A DNA stretch of 64,000 nucleotides. Origin: Devosia beringensis. Lineage in GTDB: Bacteria; Pseudomonadota; Alphaproteobacteria; Rhizobiales; Devosiaceae. The stretch lies in NCBI RefSeq assembly GCF_014926585.1, contig NZ_CP045422.1, forward strand, positions 3,688,001 to 3,752,000. Direction: 5' to 3'. The first letter of the stretch is position 1, and every line of letters starts with the position of its first letter. Positions 45,020 to 54,547 of this stretch are shown piece after piece. Both the position numbers and the translations under genes were made by a program. Under the pieces are notes generated by a model. The model was not told the DNA's origin. It searched no databases and saw only the letters and a program-made list of their open reading frames with translations.

Positions 45020-46129
45020 TCAGTCCTTCAATCCGGCATAGACCGCGTCGCGCACCGCATCGACATAGGCGCCGTCGACGCCGGCTGGCGCGGTATTGCT
45101 CATCATCAGCACAGTCAGTTCGCGTTCTCGGTCGACAAACCAGGAATGGCCATAGATGCCGCCCCAGCCCAGCGTGCCCACGCTTTCTGGCGTCCCGGCG
45201 GCAACGGGATCGACGATGATGTCGGAGAAATAGCTGAACTTGCAGCCGGGCGTCCGGAACACGTCGCCGGTCTGCGGTCGCGCTGCCAGGGCAAAGGTCT
45301 CGGGCCGCAGAATCGCCGGGGCGCCGGCCCGTATCTGGTCGAAGAAGTTGAACAGGTCGTCGGGCGTGCCCACCATGCCGGCGCCACCGGCCTGGAACGC
45401 AGCGGGGTTAAATGCCCGGCACGGCGAAAACAGCACTGTCGTGCCATCCGCATTGCGATGCCGGTAGTGGTCGCCCATGGGCAAGGGTCCCGCTGCGGTA
45501 TTGGCATAGTTCGCTGCCAGCCGGGTGCGGTCCGTGATGTGGAAGGCGGTGTCCGCCATGCCCAGCTTGCGGGTGACCAGATGCGCGACGGCCTCTTCCA
45601 GCGTGCCGCCGAACGCCTTGGCGACCACGGCGCCGAGCACGTCGATGGCAACCGAATATTCCCAGCGCGTGCCGGGCTCGTAGCGCAGCTCCTGCGCGGC
45701 GAGGCGGGCAAAGTTGGTTTCGTAGTCGAGACTGTCATCGGCCAGCCCGGTCGCCACGCCAGACTCGGGCGCATAATTGTAGCTCAGCCCGGCCGTATGG
45801 GTCAGCAGGTGCCGGATGCGGATGGTGGGGGTCGTTCCCTGATAGCGCGGGGTGAAATAGGGTAGGTGGTCGGCTACCGCATCTTCGAGCGATAGCTTGC
45901 CTGCGTCGCATAGCGCCAGCGCCGTCAGCGACACCATCGGTTTGGTCAGCGAGGCCAGCCGGTAGATCGTGTCAAAGTCAGCTTTTTGTCCGGCCTCCCG
46001 ATCAGCCAGTCCGAAGCTGTGCCGATAAAGGCTGCGTCCGGCCTGTGCCACCATGACCGCGCCGCCAACCAGCGTTCCCTTGGCGATGGCCGTGCTGGTG
46101 ATCTCGTCGAGGCGGGTCTGCAAATCCAT
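45020..46129 (-). CDS. Serine hydrolase of the beta-lactamase class C/esterase family (copy 2)
   Basis: A 369-residue paralogue of the next gene. SLTK gives Ser60 and Lys63; WEYSVAIDVLGAVV carries the Tyr; GGIYGHSWFVD supplies the third motif. The two proteins share long stretches such as GLADREAG, HLLTHT-GL and the C-terminal SNT-A-G-DGAY pattern, but are clearly diverged. No signal peptide is seen, so a cytoplasmic esterase or peptidase is more likely than a lactamase. The start at 46129 gives the same N-terminal length as the other copy. No regulator lies next to the pair. Confidence 0.87.
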   Translation of the reverse strand: MDLQTRLDEITSTAIAKGTLVGGAVMVAQAGRSLYRHSFGLADREAGQKADFDTIYRLASLTKPMVSLTALALCDAGKLSLEDAVADHLPYFTPRYQGTTPTIRIRHLLTHTAGLSYNYAPESGVATGLADDSLDYETNFARLAAQELRYEPGTRWEYSVAIDVLGAVVAKAFGGTLEEAVAHLVTRKLGMADTAFHITDRTRLAANYANTAAGPLPMGDHYRHRNADGTTVLFSPCRAFNPAAFQAGGAGMVGTPDDLFNFFDQIRAGAPAILRPETFALAARPQTGDVFRTPGCKFSYFSDIIVDPVAAGTPESVGTLGWGGIYGHSWFVDRERELTVLMMSNTAPAGVDGAYVDAVRDAVYAGLKD

Positions 46130-46197
46130 GACATGGCTCCGGTTTTTGCCCGGAGCATAGAGCGGCCGATAGCCTCTGTCTGCCTGGTATGGAAGTT

Positions 46198-46548
46198 TTA
46201 GACGGCGAAGCTGGTGCCGCAGCCGCAGGACGCGACAGCATTGGGATTGCGGATCTCAAAGGCCTGCCCGATCAGGCTGTCGACGAAGTCGATCTCCGAG
46301 CCGCCCATGAATTCCAGGCTCATGGAATCAATGAGCACCACGGCATCGCCCTTTTGCAGAACGATATCGCCGCTGCCGGCCTTTTCCTGTACGAGATTGT
46401 ATTCATACTGAAAACCCGAGCAGCCGCCGCCGGCCACCGATATGCGCAGCACCGTGCCTTCGGCCTCTTTGGCCAGGATTCGCGACACGCGCTTGGCGGC
46501 GCTGTCGGTGAGCACGACTTGGGTCGGGGCGAGGGCGGTTTCGGTCAT
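46198..46548 (-). CDS. erpA: A-type iron-sulfur cluster insertion protein (ErpA/IscA)
   Basis: A 116-residue carrier that passes Fe-S clusters to apo-enzymes in the cytoplasm. The three cluster cysteines are present: one in GGGCSGFQYEY and two in SCGCGTSF near the C-terminus. The HesB-like core starts at VVLTDSAAKRV. ATG 46548 gives the expected length; the ORF open to 46626 adds non-conserved residues. It is divergent from dgt across about 100 bases. No isc or suf genes are in the window, which fits a stand-alone ErpA. Confidence 0.92.
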   Translation of the reverse strand: MTETALAPTQVVLTDSAAKRVSRILAKEAEGTVLRISVAGGGCSGFQYEYNLVQEKAGSGDIVLQKGDAVVLIDSMSLEFMGGSEIDFVDSLIGQAFEIRNPNAVASCGCGTSFAV

Positions 46549-46647
46549 AAGGATTCCAGTGCCGTTTCGTAATGTCATAACGGTCAGGCTAAAATAGTAA
46601 CTCCTGCCGGAAATGAAAAGGGCCAAAAGATTGGGTTGTCATCAACG

Positions 46648-47841
46648 ATGAGCGATACTGCGGTTTACGCTTCCAAACCCGAGCATTCCCTTGGCCGCAT
46701 CGATGGCGCCGGGCCCAGCCCGACCCGCAGCGAGTTCCAGCGCGACCGGGATCGCATCATCCATTCGACCGCGTTTCGGCGCCTGCAGCACAAGACGCAG
46801 GTGTTCTTCGAGCATGACGGCAACCATTTCCGCAACCGGCTGACGCATACGCTCGAAGTCAGTCAGATGGCCCGTTCCATGGCCCGGGCGCTGCATCTCA
46901 ATGAAGACCTGGCCGAAGCCATCGCGCTGTCCCATGATTTTGGCCACACCCCGTTCGGCCATGCCGGTGAGCGGGCGCTGCATGCGGCCATGGCGCCCTA
47001 TGGCGGGTTTGACCACAATATCCAGGCCATGCGCGTCGTCACCCGGCTGGAGAACCGCTATGCCGAGCATGACGGGCTCAACCTCACCTGGGAAACACTT
47101 GAGGGCATTCTCAAGCACAATGGCCCGCTGACCAATCGTGACGGCACACCCTATGGCAAGTATGCCGAAGAGGGGCTCCCGGCCGGGCTCGACGACATTG
47201 CCGCTTGTGCCGACCTGCGCCTGTCCAGCTTTGCCTCGCTCGAGGCCCAGACCGCCGCCATTGCCGACGACATCGCCTACAATGCCCATGACGTCGATGA
47301 TGCCCTGCGCGCCGGGCTGATCACGCTGACTGACCTGCTCGACGTGCCCTTTGCCGGGCCCATCGTGCGCGAGGTCCTCGATCGCTATCCCGATATTGTG
47401 CCCAAGCGACAGGCTCATGAGGTGCAGCGTCGGCTGATCACCCGCAGCATCGAGGACGTCATATCCACCACCGCCGCCAATATCGACGTGGCCGGGGTCA
47501 CTTCAGCCGAAGACGTGCGCATGGCGGGGCGGACGCTGGTCGCCTTTTCGCCGCAGCTGGCCGCCGCCGTGGATGGGCTCAAGAGCTTTCTGTTTGCGCG
47601 GGTCTACCGCCATGAATCGGTGATGGTGTCGGTGCGCAATAGCGAGCAGCTGGTGCTGGACCTGTTTGCCCGCTACTTCGACAGCCGCGATCTGCCCGGC
47701 CGCTGGGGCGTGGCAGCGCGCGCCGCTCGCACGGATTCCGAACTGGCCCGCATCATCGCCGATTTCATCGCCGGCATGACCGATCCCTATGCCCTGGCCG
47801 AACATGCACGGCTGTTTGACGCTCGCCCGGAATTCCGTTAA
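46648..47841 (+). CDS. dgt: dGTP triphosphohydrolase-like HD-domain protein
   Basis: A 397-residue nucleotide hydrolase of the dGTPase type 2 subfamily. N-terminal RSEFQRDRDRIIHSTAFRRL and the HD signature are clear: FRNRLTHTLEVSQMARS, then ALSHDFGHTPFGHAGE, giving H...HD...D metal ligands. It degrades dNTPs to deoxynucleoside and triphosphate, helping set dNTP pools. ATG 46648 is used; a TTG at 46636 is also open, and neither has a strong ribosome-binding site. argS follows after 30 bases, as is usual in Hyphomicrobiales, so the two are probably one transcript. Confidence 0.93.
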   Translation: MSDTAVYASKPEHSLGRIDGAGPSPTRSEFQRDRDRIIHSTAFRRLQHKTQVFFEHDGNHFRNRLTHTLEVSQMARSMARALHLNEDLAEAIALSHDFGHTPFGHAGERALHAAMAPYGGFDHNIQAMRVVTRLENRYAEHDGLNLTWETLEGILKHNGPLTNRDGTPYGKYAEEGLPAGLDDIAACADLRLSSFASLEAQTAAIADDIAYNAHDVDDALRAGLITLTDLLDVPFAGPIVREVLDRYPDIVPKRQAHEVQRRLITRSIEDVISTTAANIDVAGVTSAEDVRMAGRTLVAFSPQLAAAVDGLKSFLFARVYRHESVMVSVRNSEQLVLDLFARYFDSRDLPGRWGVAARAARTDSELARIIADFIAGMTDPYALAEHARLFDARPEFR

Positions 47842-47871
47842 CCCCGGCGCACTTTAATAGTCAGGTCTATC

Positions 47872-49617
47872 ATGGACGTTTTCGCTCTGTTTTCCGCGCG
47901 CGTCGCCAATGCGATGCATGTCCTCTACCCCGAAGTGGGCGCCGATCTGCTGGCCCGTATCGTGGTCGAGCCGCCGCGCGATCCTGCCCATGGAGACCTC
48001 TCCACCAATGCTGCCATGGTCGTGGCCAAGCCGCTAGGCAAGAATCCGCGCGAGGTAGCCAATGCGCTGCTGGAGCATTTCAAGCATGATGGCGACGTTG
48101 CCAGCGTGGAAGTCGCCGGTCCCGGCTTCATCAACTTCCGCCTCAATGCGCCGATCTGGCACCAGGTGTTGCGCTCCATTGCCGAGCAAGGCGCCGATTA
48201 TGGCCGCTCCACGCAGGGCGGCGGCGAAGCGGTCAATATCGAATATGTCTCGGCCAATCCGACCGGACCCATGCATGTCGGGCACACCCGCGGCGCCGTC
48301 TTCGGCGATACGCTGTCGTCACTGATGGCCTATTCGGGCTTTGAGGTGACGCGCGAATATTACATCAACGACGCCGGCAGCCAGATCGATACCCTGGCGC
48401 GCTCCACTATGCTGCGCTATCGCGAGGCCCTGGGCGAGACCATCGACATTCCGCCCGGCTTCTATCCTGGCGATTATCTTGTGCCTGTGGGCCAGGCGCT
48501 CAAGGCCGAGTTTGGCGATTCCCTGCTGGCCAAGCCGGAAGCGGAAGCGCTGGCGATCGTGCGCGAGCGCGTGCTGGCGGCTATGCTGGAACTGATCAAG
48601 GCCGACCTGGCCCTGCTGGGCATCCATCACGATGTGTTCTTTTCCGAGCGGCAGCTGCACGGGCAGGGCGGCGACATCGAGCTGACGCTGGCCTGGCTGC
48701 GCGAAATGGGCATGATCTATGAGGGTCGGCTCGAGCCCCCCAAGGGCAAGACGCCCGAGGATTGGGAAGATCGCGAGCAGACCCTGTTCCGGGCTACCGA
48801 TTATGGCGACGATACCGACCGGGCGCTGATCAAGTCAGACGGCTCCTATACCTATTTTGCCGCCGACATCGCCTATCACCGCAACAAGTATCTGCGCGGC
48901 TTCAAGCACATGATCAACGTGCTCGGCGCCGACCATTCCGGCTACGTCAAGCGCCTGCAGGCGGCCACCAAGGCCGTCTCGCTCAATGCCGCCGACATGG
49001 ATGTGCGCATCTGCCAACTGGTGCGGCTGCTCAAGAATGGCGAGCCGTTCAAGATGAGCAAGCGCTCGGGCGATCTGGTCACGCTGGCCGACGTCGTCGA
49101 GGAAGTGGGCGCCGATGCGACCCGCTTCATGCTGATGTATCGGCGCAATGATGCGTCCATGGACTTCGACTTTGCCCTGGTCAAAGAGCAGACCAAGGAC
49201 AATCCGGTCTTTTATGTGCAGTACGCGCATGCCCGTGCCTATTCGATCTTCAAGACTGCGGCGCGCGACCTGCCTGAGCTGGACCTGTCCCCGGAAGCCC
49301 TTGTCGGGGCAGAGGTCGAACGCATCGTCACACCGGCCGAACTGGACCTCGTGCGGGTACTTGCCGCCTGGCCCCGCACGGTCAGTGCCGCCGCTATTGC
49401 GCATGAACCCCACCGTATTGCATTCTATGTGCATGACCTCGCTGCGGCCTTCCATAGCTTCTGGGCTAAGGGTAAGGATGATGTTCAGTTACGATTTGTT
49501 AACCATGACGATCCAAAGCTTACATTTGCACGACTCGCCTTGGTCGACGCTGTCCGTCAGGTAATCGTCAATGGGCTCGGCATTCTGGGCGTCTCCGCAC
49601 CGACGGAGCTTTCATAA
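47872..49617 (+). CDS. argS: Arginyl-tRNA synthetase
   Basis: A 581-residue class I synthetase that charges tRNA-Arg. The HIGH-type motif is in SANPTGPMHVGHTRGAV (about residue 125), and the KMSK-equivalent is in FKMSKRSGDLVTL. The N-terminal tRNA-recognition domain (Add1) and the C-terminal DALR anticodon-binding domain (VQYAHARAYSIFK through the end) are complete. It lies between dgt and the SPOR-domain gene in the conserved rhizobial order. Confidence 0.97.
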   Translation: MDVFALFSARVANAMHVLYPEVGADLLARIVVEPPRDPAHGDLSTNAAMVVAKPLGKNPREVANALLEHFKHDGDVASVEVAGPGFINFRLNAPIWHQVLRSIAEQGADYGRSTQGGGEAVNIEYVSANPTGPMHVGHTRGAVFGDTLSSLMAYSGFEVTREYYINDAGSQIDTLARSTMLRYREALGETIDIPPGFYPGDYLVPVGQALKAEFGDSLLAKPEAEALAIVRERVLAAMLELIKADLALLGIHHDVFFSERQLHGQGGDIELTLAWLREMGMIYEGRLEPPKGKTPEDWEDREQTLFRATDYGDDTDRALIKSDGSYTYFAADIAYHRNKYLRGFKHMINVLGADHSGYVKRLQAATKAVSLNAADMDVRICQLVRLLKNGEPFKMSKRSGDLVTLADVVEEVGADATRFMLMYRRNDASMDFDFALVKEQTKDNPVFYVQYAHARAYSIFKTAARDLPELDLSPEALVGAEVERIVTPAELDLVRVLAAWPRTVSAAAIAHEPHRIAFYVHDLAAAFHSFWAKGKDDVQLRFVNHDDPKLTFARLALVDAVRQVIVNGLGILGVSAPTELS

Positions 49618-49717
49618 TTCGGGCGTATTACTGTGTTGAATCCGGCAAAATGGCCCATCGTGGGCGCCGTTTCAGGAATCTAGAGGGCGCTGCTTTATGC
49701 TGGCGAAATCGTAGCCA

Positions 49718-51850
49718 ATGGCCGGACAATCCGAAGCCGCAGACGATCTGATCGCTGAACTGGCAAAGCTGATGGCGCAGGATGCGCAGGGCGACCGGCG
49801 GGCAAAGCCATCCGGACCGACTGTTCCGGCTGCCCAGTTTGTTCCAGTGCGCATTCCTGGCGACGCGGTGCAGCGCTCTGCATCCGGCGCCGTGCCTGAT
49901 TCCGTGCGCGCGCCAGCCGCAGCCAACCAGCCTGGTGCGACCAGCCCGGCAGTTGCGGCTGAGCCCGTCCTATCGGCGCGCCCAAGCGCGGCGGTAGCGC
50001 CAAAGTCCGCGCCGTTCCAGTTTGATTTTGACATTCTCGCCGCCGGTGCGCCGCCGTCCGGTCTCGAGGACGCGCCAGCGATTCCGGCCACGCCCGCCAT
50101 GGTGCCCCGGCATTTTGTTGCCCCGACCGAGCCTGCGCCAGAAGTCGAGCCCAGTTCGGTTGCGCCGGATCAGGAACACGACAGCATCGCCGATTTGATT
50201 TCTGCCGAGCTGGCCGCACATCCAGCGCCCGAGCCGGAACCGCAACCCGAGCGGACGGCTCCGTCGCCAACGCAGTCGCCGGCGCCGGTTTTGATGTCCA
50301 CAACAGTCGCCGCTACAGCGGGCGCTCAGCATGGCGTAAGCCTTGGGGGCTCGCGACCTGAGCCTGACCGCTTCCGGGTCCCACCCGTATTCGGGCTGGG
50401 TTCGCCAGTGGCACCGGTTGCCAACGCGCCGGTCGAACCCTCTCCGACAGCCCGTCAGACGGCAACGCCGGTGGCCGTTGCCCCGGTTCCAGTCGCCGAC
50501 AGTGCCGTCGTACTCGATCCCATCGATGAGATTGAAAACCTGATCGGCCGCGCCATGCGGGTCGAATTCGATCTGCCCGAAGATGAAACGCGCGCCATCG
50601 TGCCCGATCCGGCACCCGCAGCGCCACCGCCGCAGCGGCCGGTACCCAGTCCGGCGCTGCGCAGTCTGGCCACGCCGGTGCTTCCCAATCCGGCGGCTGA
50701 CAATCTCTCGGCTGCCGATCAAACCATTTTTGCCGCCGCCGAGGCGACAGGCGCCAAGGTCGGCTGGGTCCATGATCCTGTCGCCTCGGATTCCGGGCTT
50801 GAAACTTTCCGGGCTGCACCGCGCCAGCGTCGTGCCATGGGCATGTCGCGCGCGCTGGCCGGTCCCCTGGTTGCCGTTACACTGCTGCTTGCTGCCGGCT
50901 TCGGTCTTTACTGGGTGCTTGGCCTGGGCGGTCGTGAGGAAGGGCCCCCGCCGCTACTCACAGCCGACAGTGCGCCGGTAAAGGAAGTTGCTCCCGTCGC
51001 TGCCGCAGACGACGGCACGGCGGCCCAGTCCGTGGTCTTCAACGAGATGGACGGCAGTGCGCCCGGTGCTGACGAACAACTGGTCTCGCGTGACCAGACC
51101 GATGTCAACGAAGTGACCCAGGTCGCCGCCGGCGCTGCCGATCTTGGCGACGAGGGGCTGGCCAATCGCAAGGTGCGCACCGTCAAGGTTCGTCCCGATG
51201 GCACCATTGTCAGCGGTGATGAAAGCGTAGCGGGCAGTGCCATTCTGCCGGTGGATCGTCCCAATGTGCCCGCCGTGCCGGGAGCAGAAACGGCGACGCC
51301 CGAACTGCTCGCCAGCGTCGCTCCCGTCGAACCGGTTGAGCCGGTTGCTGAGGTCGTTCCGGCCTTGCCAACGGTCGTTCCCGTTGAGCCCGGCTCGACG
51401 GTTCCCGCCGTCGACCTGACGGGTGCGGCTATTGCCGGCAAGTCTGCGACCATTCCGCTGATGCGACCGACCGGCCTCAGGCTGGCCAGCGCCGCGCCGT
51501 CGGGAACGGAAACTGCGGCAGCGCCGGCTGCCGCGGTGGCTCCCGCCGCCGAGGCGGCGCCGTCCCTGACCGTGCCGGGTGCCACCGAAGTGGCGGCGCT
51601 GGGCGATACTGCGCCGGCCTATGTCCAACTGGCGTCGCAGCGTAGCGAGGCCGATGCGCGCCAGTCGGCCCAGAACATGGTCACCCGTTATGGACCGCTG
51701 TTCGCCGGCGCCAATCTGGAAGTCCAGCGTGTCGATCTGGGTACCAGGGGCATCTACTATCGCGTGCGGGTTCCGGCGGCCTCGCTGGAACAGGCCAATC
51801 TGATCTGCACGAATGTCAAGGCGGCGGGTGGCGACTGCTTCACCATGTGA
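49718..51850 (+). CDS. SPOR-domain inner-membrane protein (cell division/peptidoglycan binding)
   Basis: A 710-residue protein. The first 375 residues are cytoplasmic and rich in Pro, Ala and Glu with no recognised domain. One helix (LAGPLVAVTLLLAAGFGLYW, about residues 380-405) crosses the membrane. A long Ala/Pro/Val-rich periplasmic linker follows, then a SPOR domain at about 632-710 (YVQLASQRSEADARQSAQNM, GIYYRVRVPAASLEQANLIC) that binds denuded glycan strands at the septum. The cytoplasmic part is longer than in FtsN. It sits between argS and scpA; the nagZ gene often found after this gene in relatives is missing. Confidence 0.88.
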   Translation: MAGQSEAADDLIAELAKLMAQDAQGDRRAKPSGPTVPAAQFVPVRIPGDAVQRSASGAVPDSVRAPAAANQPGATSPAVAAEPVLSARPSAAVAPKSAPFQFDFDILAAGAPPSGLEDAPAIPATPAMVPRHFVAPTEPAPEVEPSSVAPDQEHDSIADLISAELAAHPAPEPEPQPERTAPSPTQSPAPVLMSTTVAATAGAQHGVSLGGSRPEPDRFRVPPVFGLGSPVAPVANAPVEPSPTARQTATPVAVAPVPVADSAVVLDPIDEIENLIGRAMRVEFDLPEDETRAIVPDPAPAAPPPQRPVPSPALRSLATPVLPNPAADNLSAADQTIFAAAEATGAKVGWVHDPVASDSGLETFRAAPRQRRAMGMSRALAGPLVAVTLLLAAGFGLYWVLGLGGREEGPPPLLTADSAPVKEVAPVAAADDGTAAQSVVFNEMDGSAPGADEQLVSRDQTDVNEVTQVAAGAADLGDEGLANRKVRTVKVRPDGTIVSGDESVAGSAILPVDRPNVPAVPGAETATPELLASVAPVEPVEPVAEVVPALPTVVPVEPGSTVPAVDLTGAAIAGKSATIPLMRPTGLRLASAAPSGTETAAAPAAAVAPAAEAAPSLTVPGATEVAALGDTAPAYVQLASQRSEADARQSAQNMVTRYGPLFAGANLEVQRVDLGTRGIYYRVRVPAASLEQANLICTNVKAAGGDCFTM

Positions 51851-51851
51851 T

Positions 51852-51868
51852 CGGGCGCGTAGCGCCCG
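51852..51868 (+). terminator. Hairpin after the SPOR gene
   Basis: A 7-bp stem CGGGCGC/GCGCCCG with a GTA loop, starting two bases after the SPOR stop. No T-run, so it may only weaken transcription into scpA. Confidence 0.4.
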
Positions 51869-51949
51869 TTCACTGGCGCCGCCAAGCTTGACGCTTGCCG
51901 GCGCAGCGGCCAAGGATGGCCCGATGTTTCTGCAGCCAGGCGTGCTTTG

Positions 51950-52738
51950 ATGACCTCCGCCCAGACTGACTGGTTTGCCACGCCGGCCCCATCCGACGAT
52001 GACGACATCCTCTATGTCGATGTCGACGGCTATGAGGGGCCGCTTGATCTGTTGCTGGATCTGGCGCGCCGCCAGAAGGTGGATCTGGCTGCCATTTCGG
52101 TGCTGGCACTGGCTGAGCAATATCTTCTGTTCATCGAGAAGGTGCGCGAAAAGCGCATAGAACTGGCGGCCGACTATCTGGTCATGGCCGCCTGGCTTGC
52201 CTACCTCAAGAGCCGCCTGATGGTGCCGCAGGCCGCGTCCGACGACGAGCCGTCCGGCGAGATGCTGGCGGCCATGCTGCAGTTCCGCCTCAAGCGCCTC
52301 GAAGCCATGCGCCGCGCCGCCAACCAATTGATGAATCGTCCGCGCCTCGGCCTGGCGGTCTATGCCCGCGGCATGCCCGAACCCATCCAGATCGAGCGGC
52401 GCAGCCTCTGGGAGGCCAGCCTCTATGACCTGCTCAAGGCCTATTCTATCCAGCGCGAAAAAGGCATCAGTACCGACTACGCTCCCCTCCAGCGCACAGT
52501 CTGGTCGCTGCAGGATGCGCGCGATATCCTCCAGCGCCTGATTGGTGATAGTTTTGAATGGGTGGCGATGGACAGCTATCTTGCCGACTATCTCGCCACG
52601 CCCGCCGAGCGGGCCACGGTTCGCGCCTCGAGCTTTGCCTCAAGCCTTGAACTGGTCCGCCTCGGGCAGATCGATCTGCGCCAGACCGAGGCTTTCGGTC
52701 CGCTGCTGATGCGGCGTCGCAAGGCGCAAACGCCGTGA
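51950..52738 (+). CDS. scpA: Segregation and condensation protein A
   Basis: A 262-residue kleisin of the SMC-ScpAB condensin. The N-terminal SMC-neck-binding part begins YEGPLDLLLDLARRQKVDLA, the signature of ScpA, followed by the helical stretch LAADYLVMAAWLAYLKSRLM. The C-terminal winged helix ends the protein. It bridges SMC heads and binds ScpB dimers, compacting and segregating the chromosome. ATG 51950 is used (TTG 51947 is adjacent). Its stop overlaps the GTG start of scpB, so both subunits are translationally coupled. Confidence 0.95.
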   Translation: MTSAQTDWFATPAPSDDDDILYVDVDGYEGPLDLLLDLARRQKVDLAAISVLALAEQYLLFIEKVREKRIELAADYLVMAAWLAYLKSRLMVPQAASDDEPSGEMLAAMLQFRLKRLEAMRRAANQLMNRPRLGLAVYARGMPEPIQIERRSLWEASLYDLLKAYSIQREKGISTDYAPLQRTVWSLQDARDILQRLIGDSFEWVAMDSYLADYLATPAERATVRASSFASSLELVRLGQIDLRQTEAFGPLLMRRRKAQTP

Positions 52739-53391
52739 TTGGCGATTTTTCTGAAACCAGTGAGGTGGTTGAGCGCAACCTGCGCGTGCTCGAAGCGGTG
52801 CTTTTTGCGTCAAGTGAGCCCCTCGACGCTAACAGTCTGCTAGCATATTTGGGTGAAGGCGCGGACATTGCTAACCTGCTCCTGACCCTGCAGCAGCGCT
52901 ATGCCGGCCGCGGCGTCAACCTGGTGCAGCGCGGGGACAAATGGGCGTTCCGCACCGCCGAGGACCTTGGCTTCCTGCTGCGGCGCGAGGAGCAGGAGAC
53001 TCGCCCCCTGTCGCGTGCCGCACTCGAAACCCTGTCCATCATCGCCTACCACCAGCCGTCCACCCGGGCCGAGATCGAAGAGGTCCGCGGCGTCGCCACC
53101 GGCAAGGGCACGATCGATCTGTTGATGGAAGCCGGCTGGATCCGTATGCGCGGCCGTCGCCGCACGCCCGGGCGACCGGTAACCTACGGCACTACCGACG
53201 CTTTTCTTGACCACTTCGGGTTGGAAAGCCTCTCGGATTTGCCCGGACTCGAAGAGCTCAAGGGGGCCGGCCTGCTGTCGGGTCGCCTGCCGTCATCCAT
53301 GCAGATCCCGCTTCCCTTTGACGGCGCCTTGCGCGAAGACGAGGATCCACTGGACCCCGACGATGTCGACGATGAGGACGAAAACGCCTGA
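52735..53391 (+). CDS. scpB: Segregation and condensation protein B
   Basis: A 218-residue ScpB with two winged-helix domains: RNLRVLEAVLFASSEPLDAN at the start, then LSRAALETLSIIAYHQPSTR and GRPVTYGTTDAFLDHFGLES. It regulates the SMC-ScpA ring as a dimer. The GTG at 52735 overlaps the scpA stop. The C-terminal 25 residues are acidic (DEDPLDPDDVDDEDENA). Its stop overlaps the ATG of the following ABC ATPase gene (TGATG), an unusual coupling with a transporter-type protein. Confidence 0.95.
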   Translation: MIGDFSETSEVVERNLRVLEAVLFASSEPLDANSLLAYLGEGADIANLLLTLQQRYAGRGVNLVQRGDKWAFRTAEDLGFLLRREEQETRPLSRAALETLSIIAYHQPSTRAEIEEVRGVATGKGTIDLLMEAGWIRMRGRRRTPGRPVTYGTTDAFLDHFGLESLSDLPGLEELKGAGLLSGRLPSSMQIPLPFDGALREDEDPLDPDDVDDEDENA

Positions 53392-54485
53392 TGACGGAAG
53401 AACTTGCAGGCTGGGGCACGCGCGGCACCACGGGTGTCAGCTTTGCCGCGACACTCGAATTTGACGCTGTCGATGTGCGCCTGGGGGGCAGGGCGGTGCT
53501 CAGCCAGTTCAGCCTCACCCTGCGGCCGGGCGAGATCGTCTGCCTGCTGGGCGAATCGGGCTCCGGCAAATCCACGGCGTTGCGTGTGGCGGCCGGCATC
53601 CAACCTATTCATGCCGGTGCTGTCCGCATCAATGGCCAGATCGTTTCGACGCCGGGCATGACCGTGCCCACCGACCGGCGCGGCGTCGGCCTGATGTTTC
53701 AGGATTTCGCCCTGTTTCCGCACCTGACGGTGCTGCAGAATGTGCTCTTTGGCCTGCGCAAGCTGGGTCGTCCGGCAGCGCTCGCCCAGGCCCGAGCCGC
53801 CCTGCGCCGGGTGGGGCTGGGCGACCGGGAGGCCGATTATCCGCACATGCTGTCAGGCGGGCAGCAGCAGCGCCTGGCGCTTGCCCGCAGTGTGGCGCCG
53901 CGCCCCGGCGTATTGCTGCTCGACGAGCCGTTTTCGAGCCTCGACGCCCGCCTGCGGGAAACCGTCCGTGAGGAAACCCTGGCCGTATTGCGGGAAACCA
54001 ATGTCACCAGCCTGATCGTCACCCATGACCCCGAAGAGGCCATGATTCTGGGTGATCGGGTTGCCCTGCTACGTCATGGCCGGATCGCCCAGATCGGCAC
54101 AGGCGCCGATATCTACCGACAGCCGATCGATCTGAGTGCCGCACGCTTCTTTTCGCCCCTCAGCGAGATCGAGACAGTGGTGGCCGATGGACAGGCGCAG
54201 ACGCCGCTGGGCGCGGTGCCGACCCCGGAACTGGCCGATGGTACGCCCGTCACCGTTGCCATCCGCCCGGCCGGCGGCGCGCGGCTCCGGTCAAGCGGGC
54301 CAGGTACACCAGGCCGGGTGGTCAGCAAGCGCGACGCGATCGGCGAAGACCTGTGCGAGGTCAAGGTGGAGGGCCTCGATGCCCCGCTGGGCGTGCGTCA
54401 GCCGGCCAGTTCGGCACTGGCCGTTGGCCAGGACGTATTCGTCACGCTGAACCGGGAACACGTTCTTGTGTTTCCGCGCATTTGA
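53391..54485 (+). CDS. Orphan ABC ATP-binding protein (FbpC/PotA-like)
   Basis: A 364-residue importer-type ATPase: Walker [16 protein letters not shown]-loop LMFQDFALFPHLTV, signature LSGGQQQRLALARS, Walker B VLLLDEPFSSLDARLR and switch His in IVTHDPEEAMIL. A C-terminal TOBE-like region follows (about 250-364). The pattern is closest to ferric-iron (FbpC) or polyamine/spermidine (PotA) ATPases. No binding protein or permease is nearby. It lies between scpB and tatA, overlapping scpB by one base. It may serve a transporter encoded elsewhere or have been recruited to another task. Confidence 0.88.
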   Translation: MTEELAGWGTRGTTGVSFAATLEFDAVDVRLGGRAVLSQFSLTLRPGEIVCLLGESGSGKSTALRVAAGIQPIHAGAVRINGQIVSTPGMTVPTDRRGVGLMFQDFALFPHLTVLQNVLFGLRKLGRPAALAQARAALRRVGLGDREADYPHMLSGGQQQRLALARSVAPRPGVLLLDEPFSSLDARLRETVREETLAVLRETNVTSLIVTHDPEEAMILGDRVALLRHGRIAQIGTGADIYRQPIDLSAARFFSPLSEIETVVADGQAQTPLGAVPTPELADGTPVTVAIRPAGGARLRSSGPGTPGRVVSKRDAIGEDLCEVKVEGLDAPLGVRQPASSALAVGQDVFVTLNREHVLVFPRI

Positions 54486-54547
54486 ACCTATTTCTGGCCT
54501 ATATATCCGCGTGTAACGCGTTCTGAAGAAAATCTAGGGAGTCCAAA

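Noticed and set aside
50954..52327. 457-residue minus-strand ORF
   Set aside because: Antisense across the SPOR gene and scpA; repetitive Gly/Arg shadow.
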